In this document: one piece after another, positions 28,701-43,105 of the stretch
Layout: each line of letters opens with the position of its first letter
Position numbering within the stretch: position 1 is the stretch's first letter
Assembly: GCA_964030785.1 (NCBI GenBank)
Contig: OZ034969.1
Location: 48,867,701 to 48,931,700 of the forward strand
Direction: 5' to 3'
Length of the DNA: 64,000 nucleotides
DNA from: Siderastrea siderea
Lineage: Eukaryota > Cnidaria > Anthozoa > Scleractinia > Rhizangiidae
The notes under the pieces: model-generated
Told to the model about the DNA's origin: nothing
Database searches by the model: none
What the model saw: only the letters and a program-made list of their open reading frames with translations
Translations under genes and position numbers: made by a program

Positions 28701-31700
28701 TTGAGGTTTGTGGTTTGACAGGCTTTGTTTTGAAAACACAAGCATTTACAACATTGAAATGGGGGATGGGTTTTGCAAAACTGAACTCTGTTAGCTAAAT
28801 AAGTGAAAATTTACTCAGTGTTTCAACAGTTTTGTCCAATACTGTAGTGTTAAATGTAATGTCTTCATTTGCTCGGAAGTGCGACATAGCGGTGGCAGGC
28901 AACCGAGTGTAAATTCGTTTTGTCAGAAAAAAACACAGTTGTTTACCTGAAAGCAACTGGATTCTCTGTAAGTCCCACAGCTCCACCAGCAGCCTTCACT
29001 GTCTTATTTTCTTGCTCATGTACTTGATCGATTGCAATCGCAGAGAAGGGTTTGCCTGTTTTCGACAACACCCAGTGTCCCTGATCATCAAATTCTCTCT
29101 TTATAGAATCAGGAAGACACTTCATATCTCTGATGTGTATTGGTGTCCATCGCGCATAATTGACATGATCAAGCGCGAAGAACAAGTGCACCAGCTGCTC
29201 CAGACCTTCCACATACAGTGAGAAGTTTCTCTCGCGTTCTGCACGAACAAGGATGAGAATCAAGGTCTCGTACTTCAAAACGGTATTCCAGAAGAGGAAG
29301 GTTGGACTTCTTTTACCCATTTCGTCTTCCCAGGCCTGCATCGACGAAGTTTCCGCATTCTCGCTAGCCAGATGTAAAAACGCTTCGTTCTTCAGGTTGT
29401 GGAGAGTCAAAAGGGTAACTTGATGGGCATGCCTATAAATAAAGTAAAAAGAAATAATGAATTTGGAAAACACCAACGGGACACCCATTTGTCTTTTATA
29501 ACTTAATACTAAACAATAAAAAATCTAAGTAAGCAATATGTGCATGCTAGAGATCAATTTACCTTGTCCTGGTAAGGTGTGATGCCTTCAAGAATGAATC
29601 TGCTACCCCAGATGTTGCAATGTCTGCCTCAGTAATTGCTGTTGTCCAGCCAGTTCCCTCCAGAAGATCTCCAAGTGTGTTCCACAATGCCATTTCCAGA
29701 TGGAGACCTCCAAGCATGACGACAAACTTCCCCTCGCCATGTGTGTCTGGCCATTTCCACTGTACTGTTTTGGCAACGGTAAACAATGGTTGGTCAAAGG
29801 CAATCACAGGAATCTGGCCTGGGTTTACAAGTGTTATCGCATCTTGTATTACATCCATACCATGCTTGACCATGGCGGGTGTCGCTGCTTTTTCATAAAA
29901 CAGCGGCATTAAAGCTCGCACTGTTGCAGGAGAATGCTGCTGACTACCTTGACGAATAGTTGAATGATACGCTGCCCAGGCTATCTTGTCTGTTGATGTC
30001 AATGTCCCTTGAATTTTCTGCTGGCTATGCTTCAGCCAAGCATTCTCTTGGGCTATAGCTCGATCTAGATTGCCCTCAAAAGAGGATAACTGGTTAGTTT
30101 TAGGAACTGAACAGAAGTAGCTGTCAGGCCTAGGGAAACGGGAGGTACGTTTGCATAACTCTCAGGAAGGCGATGCTTCTGGTTTCCTGCTGGGGGAACT
30201 CTCAAGGGAGGTCGGCAATCACCAGGCTTATCCTGGGTTGGGAACTGGAAGATGCTGATAGAGGTTCCATGAAACGAGGACGAGGCTGTTGTTGAGCTCG
30301 GGTTATGATCGATATTATCCAGAGCAGCAACAGAAAACAGCCCTGTCCTCAAATTTGCGGGGCACACACAGTTGTCTTCTTCGAACCGCTCGCTGACTGA
30401 TGTTGCGAGCCAGTCTTCAATTTCTAAAATACGATCATAGGATACGCTAAGTCCCAGCTGGTATAACCTTGTTATCAATGTTCTGCTCCTTGTTAAAGAA
30501 TGGATGTTGAAGCCAATGTAGAGTGGTAGCGGTGGCTCTCTGGGTGCAACATGTCGTGGCTTTGAAGAACTGGACTCCGATGGCCTCTTCTCAATATTGA
30601 ATATGATTGACTGACAGACCGTGAGACAAGCCTGTGATTCACAGTGATTTTGATCTTTAAGGTTAAGGCCGTTGATAATCATGGACACAAGTGACCTGAG
30701 ACTTGTTGGTATTGACTTTTCCTGGCACTCGAATGGAAAACATCCCGCGAAACTGAAGCCTTTATGCTCAAGGATATCTTTTCTGACAATTGATGCAACC
30801 TTAGCAAGATTGTTAGCATCATCAGAAACGTCTCGCTTCTTTAACGCATCCTTTAACAAACTGTGCATTGCTTCTTTGAAAACGATGACAATATGCTTCC
30901 CATCGTGCTGTTCCTGTGCATCACTAAAATGATCCAACAGAGACGTTTTCAGCCGTGTCTTGTTTATTTGCTTCGGAATTCCCAAGTCTCTAAGACGTGC
31001 TTCATACATGGCATGGATTTCAGAAAGTTTAAACAACAAAATCCCTTCGTCGACACTTTTCTCAATATATGTTGTAAGCTCAACAAATGCCCTTGATTCA
31101 TTCATCATCTCATTCAGGCTGTCTCCATCCATGTTATCCTCCTTCCTCTTCAACGAACGGTAACTGTTCCTAAACTTTGTCAAACAACCAATATGGTACT
31201 TTGCGTCAATTGCCACAAGGTCACCTCTAGACATTCTTGAGAGCAGCTCAAAGTCCTCCAGTTCTTTAGCCATGTCTCGAATCTTTTCATCCACTGTCAA
31301 AGATGTAAAGTCGTGGAGAATTTCGTCTGAGCCTTTATCACAAAAGATACACACTACATCATTCTTATACTTGCTTGTCTTCTCTTAGAATTCCTCCTAG
31401 TCTCTGCCTCTTCCTCCTCTGTTTCTCTCTTTCTTTTTTGTGACTGTCTCTGTTTAGCCTTCTCGAGTTTAAATGAGGTAAATTTTAAACGGCAGGACTT
31501 GTGCCACGAGGCCTTGTTAGCACTCAATAATTCCACAGTCGCTGTGCTCAAGTCCAACTTAAGCTCTACAGGTAAAGAACTTTGACTTTGAAAGACGTGA
31601 GCATTTTCTAAGAAATTCTTGTACACCTGCATACGCTCAATATCCGTTGTGTTTGCGTTCAGAGGGCATTTCAAGGGTGTTTCACTTATTTTCTGACATA

Positions 31701-34700
31701 TTATACACCGATCCCACGAAAATGCCATTGTTATGTCATCCCGATTAAGGCCTAAATAAATAAAAACAACAAATTTAATTAGGAAGTTAACAACTTAAGA
31801 GGGGATGTCCACTAACATCGAGCGAGTGGCGGCACATGATGAAAAATAAAATTCCCTCATAAATTTTCCACGGATACCCTATAGCAATCTAAGAAACGTG
31901 GTGGAATTTTTTTCTTGAAAATTTTTTTTTAAGCCTGAAAAAAAAATTTAACATGTTTACGCCACACGTGTCCTGTAAACACGCGAAATAAACGTGTATC
32001 ATACCTTCTCGTAAACTTCGCTCTGTTTGATTTGCACCCCAGAAAACCCCCATTTTAAGCGTGGAAGTTTGCTTTTAAAGTGTGTAGGAAGTAATTGAGT
32101 CCTGTTTTAGATCTGTGAATTAATTTTCAAGGTCATGGCGAGCCGCTGAAAATCACTAAAATTCGCTTGCTTTGAATTCTCAATTTGGCACAGTTTTTCA
32201 AGAGAAAGTTTTCCTCCCCGGTAAAACACCAAATCACTTGAAATTCAGAATTATTAAAAGACGAAATACCATTCTAAAATCAGGTTTAAAAATTAGTTTC
32301 GGGCTTTTTATCAGCGCCGAGTACAAACGCTCTCAAAATCCCGATAATCACAACATTAACCTGTCAACCAGTACAAACAATAGGCGCGTGCCTCCGACCG
32401 AATAGCCGAAAACTTGGAATTTTTTCCTTGTATCCTTTGGTATTTGGATGAAAAGTACAGGATAAAGGTCATATCTAGCTTACCTTGAATAAGATTTTGT
32501 CTAAATGCCAGGTTTTGTCAAGTTTTAGGTGTACTTTCCAAGGGCCATCTTGACGCGTGGAATCGACCGTTATCTCCTGGTATCTCCAGATTGACTTTCA
32601 ACTAATGAATAACGACTCCGCCAACACATTCGCATCCCCTAACGAATGGCAAATGAATTTTTAAAATCTCCCAGTGTTAATTCCCTCAAGAAACTAAATA
32701 ACTTTGCAGTGCTCTCAACATTCATCTCAGAAACCGCACTGTTATTATGGTCTGATTTAACTAAATTTGTCTGTCACGCAACGGGTTCTGGTCAAGTCAC
32801 AGGATAGGTTTTGGTGATGGATTGCAAAAATGGGAAAAAAATCGAAAGATTAGGACGTCTGAAATAACTTAAGCTATGAAAAAAATTACACAAGATAGAA
32901 GGCGATGTAAATAGTGATGGCGTTTGTTTCAGCAACTCGACCGGAGTGATCCTTTCCCGTTTTCATCCCAGATGCCGGACTGCCTCAATGTAAAAACAAA
33001 CCGCAGAGATGGCTGAATTTTTTTCCATGATTTAAACTAAAGCATATCGAAGGCTAACAAAGAAGGCATCCATTTGTTTTTTACAAGTTTCCTGAAAATT
33101 TTAAGTTCACTTTTCTCTATAATCGTAAGTTTTCAATGCGTAGCACTTGTTTACTTACATTCCGTCCTCCTGTTTGGTGTCATGTTACACCGCCGAAGTT
33201 ATGCCTGAAATATCTTTCGACTAGTAAAATAGAGTGATACTACATATGACGGGACTATTCACTACGCAATTCTGACCTGTGAAAAGGAAGTTGCAGATTA
33301 CATAGATGTACATTTTGTGACGCTCTGGCGAGAGGAAAAAATTGTCACGTGTTCACTAGAAGCAGAAAGTATTAGCTTCCGATAGTCTAAAATAGCAAAT
33401 TTCAAGAGTTCGACTTTTCAAGTCTAATTAATTTCACGGTGAAGGATTTCAATATTACTTGCAAGCCACCAGTGTTGCGTCGAAGAAGGCACCTCGAAAA
33501 GCTGCCATTTGCTGAAATAATTTTCTTGTTGGAAATCAGACGTGTGAGAATTTCAGGTGCGGCATTATTGGAAACTAGGCAAAATGTCAAGTGCGGATCG
33601 GCTTTGAGTAAATGTTCAAAAACTGATAATTTTCGTTAAAAAAAAAGAAAAAAAAGGAAAACGCCAGATTTAACACGCAGCAGTTGTAGAGCGCTTCCTC
33701 TATATCGCACCATTGTAAAAGGATAGGTTCTTTGGAGTTCTCGCAGACAGGATCCCTGTCACCGAGTACAATAGCCAATCAAACCATTGTCTCCCTTGGC
33801 TGCGAATAGAGGTCACTTATTCTTTTCCGAAACTAGCTGCAGGCGTTTGCGCCTCTTACAAGCGATATGAACAACCAGTTGCTGTTCCAGTTGCAAAAAA
33901 GACTTTTCGGGTCACACTTGCAGTGTTGGAATCAGCGATATCCACTCAGAAGTTGAGCTTCGTTGATTTTCTTTTATCACGCGCAAAAGTATTTTTAATT
34001 AGTATTCTTAACATGGACCATTTGCCCAGCCCATCGCTCTTGTCTGGGAATAGCGCAGAGGGAACTAATCAACGTTGGTCATGTTGAGTTCTACCAGGGC
34101 TGTCTAAGTATGCCTCGAACGGGAAAGTGAGAAAAGCAGACCGTGGAAATGGCAAGTCGGAGTCCAAAGCTATTTTGCAACACATCGGTGTCTTCCCTCC
34201 AGTGGGCTCTGGTAAGTACACTTTTTTCTCATACCCACTTTCGTGCATTCCTCGCGGTGATGGCAGACGGCATTAAGCAGATTAACACTACCATACCAGC
34301 CCTGAAGACAGTCAGCTTCCGGCAAGACAGCGCTGGCTGCTACCACTGTAGGGCCTGCAGGGCCACCATAGTTTCGGAGTACTAGGAGCAGAGCTGGGCG
34401 TGGTGTTCAAACTCTTGGCTCCCTTCCCTCCCCATGGAAAGAAGGGAGCCTGCGACCGCAAGGCCGGCGGAGACTAAGTCGGATACATTTGTCCTCCTAA
34501 ACTCCGGACACGATATCAAGATCCCGGTGGAGAACCATCCTTAAGTGTCATCCGGTGCGCGTCCATTGCAAGCCGTTTAGTTACCACTTGGAAGATCGAT
34601 GGTGTGAATATACAGTTTTCTAAAGAAAGAATCCGTCCGTGTATGAAGAGCATATGGCGTGGGACCTATAAGACCAATAACCGCGCTGAAATCTAAGGCC

Positions 34701-37700
34701 CTGTCATCTGATAGTCTACCGTCCATAGCAGTGCTCTAAGCGAAACCGAGCTCGTTCTCCTCAGCCGTGAGAAGACGCAGAAAAATCGCACAACCAACTG
34801 TCTCTTGACAAAAAAAGGGGTTAGTTTCTAGAGAAACTGTGGTGCTGCATCGGTGGGGAAGCGAAACACAAAACTTTGTATTTATCAACTGAGTTGATAA
34901 GGTAAATTGAGCCACCGTGAAGAGATTGAAAGCTGACGTTTCGAGCGTTAGCCATTCGTCACAAGGATGGTTCTCCACCTTCGTCACCTGCACTGCTCAG
35001 AAGATCAGGCGGAAAGCGACAAACAGCCCTAAACATTAGGACTCCTTGTCATGATGAGTTTCAACATGAGCTGAGTTTCAAACTCAACTTAATTTTGAGT
35101 TTCATGTATAAAATTGTAATCCGCTAGGTTTGCCATAAAATGGTTTCATAAGCTTAGAAAGAACGAAAAGGACGGTTCCGGCACCCCTGGCCACACCCCC
35201 TGGTCTTGAGTAAACTCAACATACATTTTTACATTCTCACTCCTGTCTTGAACAATTTTTGAAGACCAATGCATAGAGATCTAATAATAATTTCTTTTTC
35301 AAAGCCCTAGCAACAGGCAAGGTTTTGGCAAGGCTTCACTGCCTCTAATGATACTGACCCCCCAGTTATAGGCCCATCTATCTGTAAACAAAAGAATGCA
35401 TCCGGTATAATCTCCACCGGATATAAGTCGCCCTCTAGTTTTCCCTGTTTCCTTAATATTAAGCACTCTCACAGAACACTGCGAAGATGAACTCTGAGCT
35501 TCTGTTTTGTTGCGTTTCGGTTACGTTCGTGTTGTTACAGTTTTGATTTTGTTGTTAAATAAAAATTGAAACGAATTCGATTTATTGTGACATTTCAAAG
35601 GTTAATTGAAAACTGGTAAATTAAAAACGTATTTCGATCAACACTGCTGTGGCTCATTTCGAAACTTAGAAGCCCCCCCAGATATAAGCCCCTCCGTTTA
35701 TAAGCCCACCCAAAACCCTTACAAAGTTGTATAAGCCCAGGGCTTATAAGCGGCAGTTGACCGTAATCGGTCCTTGGGTCCACAGGTTTTCAAAGCTCTC
35801 ATTGCTTTGTTTTTGTTTGTTTGTTTTTTGCTTGCTTGCTTGTTGTTTTCTTTTTTTGTCAAACCCGACGTCAGGTAAAATCAAGTGCGTGACATTTTGT
35901 TGCGTGACTCAAACTAAACAGGCTTGTAAGCTTTCGGCAAGGAATTATCGTTTCGAAATTTTACAACGAATACAGATCAAGAAAAGACGTCTTATAGGAG
36001 AAAACTCTTTTGAAGTTCAAATAAGGCAAAATAATTTTATTCCTAAAGGTTCTTCATTTTAACAAAAGGAGGCGGGATGGAAATAAGTCATTTGGGTTGA
36101 TTGCCAATACGCGATGCTTCAGTGATGTTGTTGACCCCGGACGCCAAGATGGTTATTATGAAAGAGTACGCACAGAACCTGATATTTAGACAATACCATA
36201 TTCAGGTGAGCTAGACATTACCTTTCTGCTGTGGATTACAACCGAATACCGACCAAAATAGAAGAAATGTCCACATTTTCGGTTATTTGGTCGTAGGTAT
36301 GTGCCAATTGTTGACGTGTTAATGTTGTAATTATCGGGATTTTGAGAGCGTTTGTACTCGGCGCTGATAAAGAGCCCGAAACTAATTTTTAAACCTGGTT
36401 TAAGAACGGCATTTCCTCTTTCAAGAATTCTGAATTTCAAGTGATTCGGTGTTTTACCGGGGAGGGAAACTTTCTCTTGAAAAACTGTGCCAAATTGAGA
36501 ATTCAAAGCAAGCGAATTTTAGTGGTTTTCAGCAGCCTGCCATGACCTTGAAAATTGATCCACAAAAGAATAATTTGGCTCAAATTACTTGTAAACTCTT
36601 CAACAGCAAATTTATAAGCTCAAAACAGGATTGTTCCATGACGCGAATTAAACAGAGCGAAGTTTACGAGAAGGTATGATTCGCGTTTATTCGGGGTGTT
36701 TGTAGAGACACGTAGTGCGGTAACGGTTTTTAAATTTTTTGGAGGTTTAAAAATAGTTTCTCAACAAAAAATGCCACCACGTTTCTAGAGCTACCACAAG
36801 GTATCTCTGGGCGAAAAACGGAGAATTTTGATTTTTCATCATGTGCCACATATTTTCGATTTCGCTCGGTCTTAGTGGACATTGCCTCTTAAAAGTTAAT
36901 ATCTTGCACAGTTAGTATTCTCAAAGAAAGGTATTGCAAACCCAAACCGTTTTTTCTTTTATGCTTTTCTATCTTCATGGCTTCAAAGCTGAATCTTTCC
37001 TATTTCAGAGATCGATAATTCTCCGTCTAGAAAAAATTCTAAATTATGAAACCACAAATAAAATTGATAGTTTGAAAAATATACCAGTTCAGTCCGCCTA
37101 CCGTACGGCGAGCCTTTATGTCTTTTTTTTATCAATTTTTCAACAGTTCATTTAAAACAGCTTATATCTACATCGATGAAACACTCGATTTTTTCTCAGA
37201 GTTTTTCTTCGTTTCAGTTGAAGAATTCAGTGAAAAAAATAGAAGAAAACAAAACATTTACTTAGTAGACCAAAGAATTGAACTTTTTACTACAAATTTG
37301 CTGAATTAAAACGATATTTTCACCATAATACTTACAGTCTCAATAATGCTGCATGGAGGCCGCCATCTTGGAACTTGCGAATGTCCGAGGAGGCCTGGAC
37401 AAGAAATACTTCAAATCTCCTTAAACTAGGCAAACCCTTTATAAAAAACTATTTTTCGTTTCAAAATAATTGACATTTTCCCATCCAGTTGCAAAAGAAA
37501 AGGGTTATGCACATTTTCTTCAATTAATCAGGAATCCATTACTTAAGGACGTTCGCGCCAATTGTTTCTGCGCATCCTTACTGCGCACGCAATTCACTTC
37601 GTGATGTCATGCCACGTCATGTATTGAGCGCGCGCGCTGTTGAAGAAATGTGGAGATATATAGCGCTAGTGGGGACTTTAATATCTATGCACGGGCTTAA

Positions 37701-40700
37701 CTCTCTTAAATGTTCGGTGACCCCATATCTTCTTTTGATAGATCACTTTCTTTGTCGATTATCTACGTTTTGTGAAAAATTAAAGAAAATCTGTATTGTA
37801 GAAGTTTGATTTTTTTTAACTTTTCTGCCCTCGCATCATCGAATTCTACTACTATTGAAGCTGCACTGTGTTCGTTAAAGTCCATCTTAGAGGCTGAGTT
37901 TAACTAAAAGGGTGCCACCAGTTCAAATTATTTACTTAACAGACCCACTTAAGTAAAATTTGACTAGGAAAGTGGGTCTACAACGAATCATTTTAAATAT
38001 TTGTCAACTAACAAGCACTGAGGCCATGTCGAGTTACGAGGGCCGATTTGTCAAAATTGGGGTAGTTTTTGACGCGCTTTATTTCGAAAACGACGTCGGT
38101 GACCCCCCAATTTTTTTCCATTTCTGACATAGGTAACTCATTATATGACTGTAGCCAAAGTATGAAAAAAATCTGTATTGTAGAAGTTTTTCGCGCGAAC
38201 GTCCTTAAATAGAAAAACCATTTTCATTGTTATTGACACCACAGGTACTAACCTATCACAGCAATTTCGTGAAATATTTGATTGCTTTATATATCATCTT
38301 AGAATTGATAAACAAGTCCTCAGCCGCATGTGTACAAACTCTTACATTGATTTTGAGCCATTTTACCCTTCAAAACTGTCGCATATACTATTTTATGAAA
38401 AAAGCCTGGTTACCAAGCACAGCAAGGAAATGATGAAAAGTATTTTCCATTTTATACGATAACGGAAAGTTTCTTTCTTGGGCACCCATCCCAGATTTCA
38501 TACTCATATCCCAAGGAAACAGTATACAAAGTTTGGCACTTTTGTCCAGTGTGTCACGATCCGGCTCAAATTTTGCGTTAAGCTACTAGACTAAGTTGCG
38601 AGGTTGATTGAAGACAAAGCGGACGCTTCATCCACAGTTAACCAAAGCGTAATAATATGAGAGTTGTTTGTAGGGAGCTGAAATTCGATCCAAAATATAA
38701 ATTGGCAGTTTTCTGTGCAAAATACCTAAAAAGCGAAATAGAGTTTGAAAACTCTTACCTGTTGTGTGTTTGCTGTGTTTTTGCTGCTTTTCCGAGGCTC
38801 TGGAGGCCGTTTTGGGCGATTTTCTGTTTAACGGTCGATGCGACGTCTATGTCAAAGCCAGTGCGTGACTAGACGTCGCATCGACCGTTAAACAGAATAT
38901 CGCTCAAAACAGCCTCCAGAAGCTCAGAAAAGTGGTAAAGACACAGCAAACACACAACAGGTAAGGTTTTTCAAACTCTATTTTCGATTTTTAGGTATTT
39001 TCCACAGCAAAATGCCGATTATTTACAATCGAATTTCAGCTCCATACAAACTCTCATATTACGCTTTTGTGACCTGTGCTTCGTCTATATTTGCATATCC
39101 TATCGCTCAACAATCTTTTGCGATTTTCCCGCCCATATATTCTAGGTTTTGCTAGTTTGAACAATTCAATAAATTCTAGAACGTCGTCTGAAAGTTTAGA
39201 AGGATAACTTCGTCCCCCTTGACTGAATGCTTCACATGTGCTGAACGTTTTATGATGTCGAATGATACAATAAACAGCGCCAGGAGTTGCACGAGCTGCT
39301 GTGGAGATCGCTGTCAGCCATTCTCCAGTCAAATAATGATCAATTATCCATCTTCTCGTATTTTGGGGATAAGCCGACCTGGCCTGTTCTTCCGACATGA
39401 GGTATTAACATAAGCAGGTTTGTACATTTCAAAAAATCCGTGACAGATTCGGAAGCTCCTTTTGATTTTCAAAATCCCTCTCTGAATCTCAGAAAACACA
39501 AAGTGAATTCCCAAATATGGAGAACGTGACTCGTCAGGTTGTTTTGAATCTTAGAGTTTCCGTTCACACGTGACGTGGATCAACTGCAAGCTTTATTAGA
39601 AATGCTGCCCCAACAGCATTGATCAGCAGAAAAGAGTCACTGTAGGGAAAGAGCAACATTCTGAAAGGGGGTGGAGCTAGGTAGATTTTCTCACTTTTTT
39701 CAACTTTTTGGGATGGTGATTGTTGAGTAATCTTACTGTGAAACAATGGACTAAACAGACCTGTTGTTCTTCCTTGACGCAGTCTGATGACACTGTAAGT
39801 GACGGATGTGTTCACAAGAATGTAAACATCATGGCCTGGTTTTAACATCACATTATCCAGTACAACAAGCTTCACTTGGGCTGGAGGTACATTCTAAAAT
39901 TTACAGCAATAATTATCACATAATAAGTGCTGTTTTCCAGGAGACATTATGGATACAAAAGAAGCAAGGAAGAGTTTTAAGTCCAGAGGTTGTATCTACA
40001 GTACCGCTCATGGCTTTCAGGAATTAAAAAAAAAACTTTCAAGCACACGAATACAGTTTGCTCGCCAAGTGATTCCTTGACCATTACAGACTCTGTAGTG
40101 CATTGCACTGAATACCGCATCAAACAACTTGAAATTGACAATCTCTGGGGACAAATACATACATTCAATGCGCCATGACCCGTGAGATCACGACATTGAG
40201 TGAGTGTATCGCGAAATCCAACCTTAGTGAATAAAGACAATTGCTATTACAAAACGGATCAGCTCATATGGCGCGAACTTACATGTAATGCGTCGGACTG
40301 AATAAGTGACAAACACGTCGCGGGAAATTAGTTGGTTTCTTGCAAGACAATTTGCTTGTAATGTAACCAAAATTGCAGCTTCAGTGAACCATTCTGGAGA
40401 CGAGACTCTCATGTCTCATCTCACGAGATGAGATTCCCATCTTGAGAGAAACAAGACGAGACTGGTAACTTACTTTTGAGCAGTACTGTAACTGGTGACA
40501 ACAAAGACATCAGGGGGGTAATCAACTGGGTGATTAGCATTAAGGTACCGGTATTGTTTACACAAGTGATTGATGTCAGTTAGCTGCGACTAATGGATAG
40601 CTAGAAACATTTTAGTCACAAGTAATCTATAGATGAAGAATGAATGAGTAGCTGGTTTGTATCTACAAAATTTCTTTTATCATGTAAACAATATGCTTAT

Positions 40701-43074
40701 TGACTGCTGAATCTGCACAAAAAATAAGATTACATTTGGCTTAGATTTGGTTAAAATTCAATTTAAACACTTACAGCAAATGCTTTGTCCTTTAATCTCG
40801 CTTTGACAATCGCTGTTCCAGTGTTAATTGGTTCCACTACAATACTGCTACCACGTGAGCCCTAAAAATCACATCACATTAAAGTTAAACACACACACGC
40901 AAAAAATGAATCTGGAGGAAGACACAATTAACACACCACAACAGTGGACTCCCACTAACTTGAATGAGCAAGGGAAACAAAAATAATTGTTTGAGAAAGC
41001 AGAAGTCAGCGATAACCAGGAGAAAAAACCTGTGCCACACTCTCCACGGTAATGGGTTTCTGTTTCAAGATAGCAAAGCATTTAATAGAGCCATGGCAGC
41101 AGGGAATTCAAGATACTGGTAACCGTGGTTTGCGAAATGGGGTTCAAGGTACATGTATGTGTACAACAATTCTTCTGCTTGAAAAGTAAAATCATTGGGT
41201 GGAAACGCATGTTAACAGCAGTGTTCAATCTAGGCAGCATCTTTGTGTCATTGCACGGTAAATTATATCCTGATGCAAAATGAAGTTATTGTGAGGCCAT
41301 ACTGATGCAAAAAAAAAAAGAGAAAAGAAAGAAAACAAGTTACAAGTACTAACAAAGTAGCAGGCATTGGGCAATAACGTGTGCTTACAAGTACTTTTTG
41401 TGTCAAGCATTCCACGCAATTCCGAGAGAGACTAGAGCCCACATTTCGACGTTTTGCAAGCGTTGCTTCGGCCATCGACGTTTTTCACAGTTAAATTAAC
41501 ATGAAACGACAACAAAAGCATTTTTATCGAAAAGAGAAGGGTAGTTAAACCTCCTGAGAACGATGAAGAAGGACCGCAGAAGGATGCTGAAAGATCGGAA
41601 GAGCGTTCGATAAGTATCACTACAAGTCAACTTCACGAACCAACAGCCTCAGCAACTACCACAACTGTTCATGACCCAAACCATTTTTAAAATGACCCAA
41701 TTTAAAATGACATGTGGGACATACGACCCACTTTGACTAATTATTTCTAGAAGTACTGCTGTTTCATGTTACTCAAGACATTTCTTCCAAACATTATTGA
41801 CAGAAAACTATCACAACGTCTTTCTAAGACTATGGTAAATCAATATGTCACTTGATATGTCTGTTAATATTAAGCAAGTCACCTTGTCTTCCAAAGAATA
41901 TATCTCAGGGGAGGTTTCATAACTTGAAACCTCAAACTGCATAAATCTGTAAATTGAAATGTCAAGCAAAGATATTAATAAGGAATGAAAGTATCTCAGT
42001 GTCTGTCTTCTATGATTTGATTAATTCAAGGAACAAAAAGTAGATATCATATTACTGTGTATCACAACCTACATACATGTATTATGAAATTGTTAAAACT
42101 CATGAGTTTTAAGCCAAGCAGAAAATAAAAACAAACAAACAAACAACCTCTGCACCTTGAAAAATGGAAACTTTTTGGAGAAGTATTTGCGCCAAGGATT
42201 TTTTGTCCTTGCTGTATTTGTACTTGTAATTTACTGCTCAACTACACATACTTATTTTGTTTAGCTTTTGCCTACAATTTGCTTTGAGATTACTGTATTA
42301 CTTATCACTCAATTACTTTTCCTTGTTAATTTACTCTCTCTTTTTTGTTTTCCTTTTAACTTAGTTTCTGTAAGTATAATTTTAAGACAATACTAATAGC
42401 TTTGTTGTCTCAATTACCGGTAGGTTAAAATTACAAAACAACAACAACAACAACAACGACAACCTGTATATGAAATACACGTACTGTTATTACCTGACAA
42501 TGTTAGGGTCAGAAAGTGTCTGCTGTAACTCTCGGACACACAAGAAAATTTATATTCACCACAACTGAACAAGGGTAAGAGGGGTGGCGGCCCCTCAACA
42601 GGTTTTTAATGAAAAATTTCTTGTCCCCATCCTATTTATGATGTCATATCTCATATCAGTGGACACCCACTCTCACCAAACTTTCCCACAGTGTCTCTAA
42701 GGGATGAACGAACAGCTACTGAAAGTGACAGCTATTGACAAGAAAAATTAATAATCTTCTTGAAACAAAAAAAATGGAGAAAGACCTTACAAGGGGGGGG
42801 GGGGGAGGGTGGAACCTCCCTTATTGTATCTCCCAAGGGTTAAGAGGGTCTCACTGTTAAGAGTGTTAATTTTGAGGAAAATGTGTGGGTCGGGAACAAC
42901 AAAATGATGTCTTTGTATTAAGCAGGTGTTTGTAACGAAGAAGTTTCCTTGAAATGCTAACAGCCAGTCAGAACAATGACACACAAGATAACAAGCAAGG
43001 AAAAACACACACTCAGACAACTACCACAACATCCAGATGACATTGACTGAAACCAATTTCTTTCAAGGCAAATA

Positions 43075-43105
<31 letters not shown>

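Larger units (their letters stand above)
31799..36888. mobile_element. 5.1-kb element with about 620-bp terminal inverted repeats and TTAA target duplication
   Basis: The left arm 31799 to about 32415 and the right arm about 36275 to 36888 are inverted copies. They share outer ends GAGGGGATGTCCACTAA and GAGGCAATGTCCACTAA and an inner ORF-like tract (MNSQFGTVFQEKV in both). TTAA lies at 31795-31798 and 36889-36892. TTAA duplications are typical of piggyBac and Kolobok elements. No transposase is recognisable between the arms, so it is probably non-autonomous, and it has been invaded by a Penelope-like tail at 34738-34995. Confidence 0.85.

Noticed and set aside
34143..34385. 80-residue ORF with Cys/His residues in the 5.1-kb TTAA element
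   Set aside because: There is one YHCRAC-like cluster but no complete zinc finger and no coding continuation on either side.
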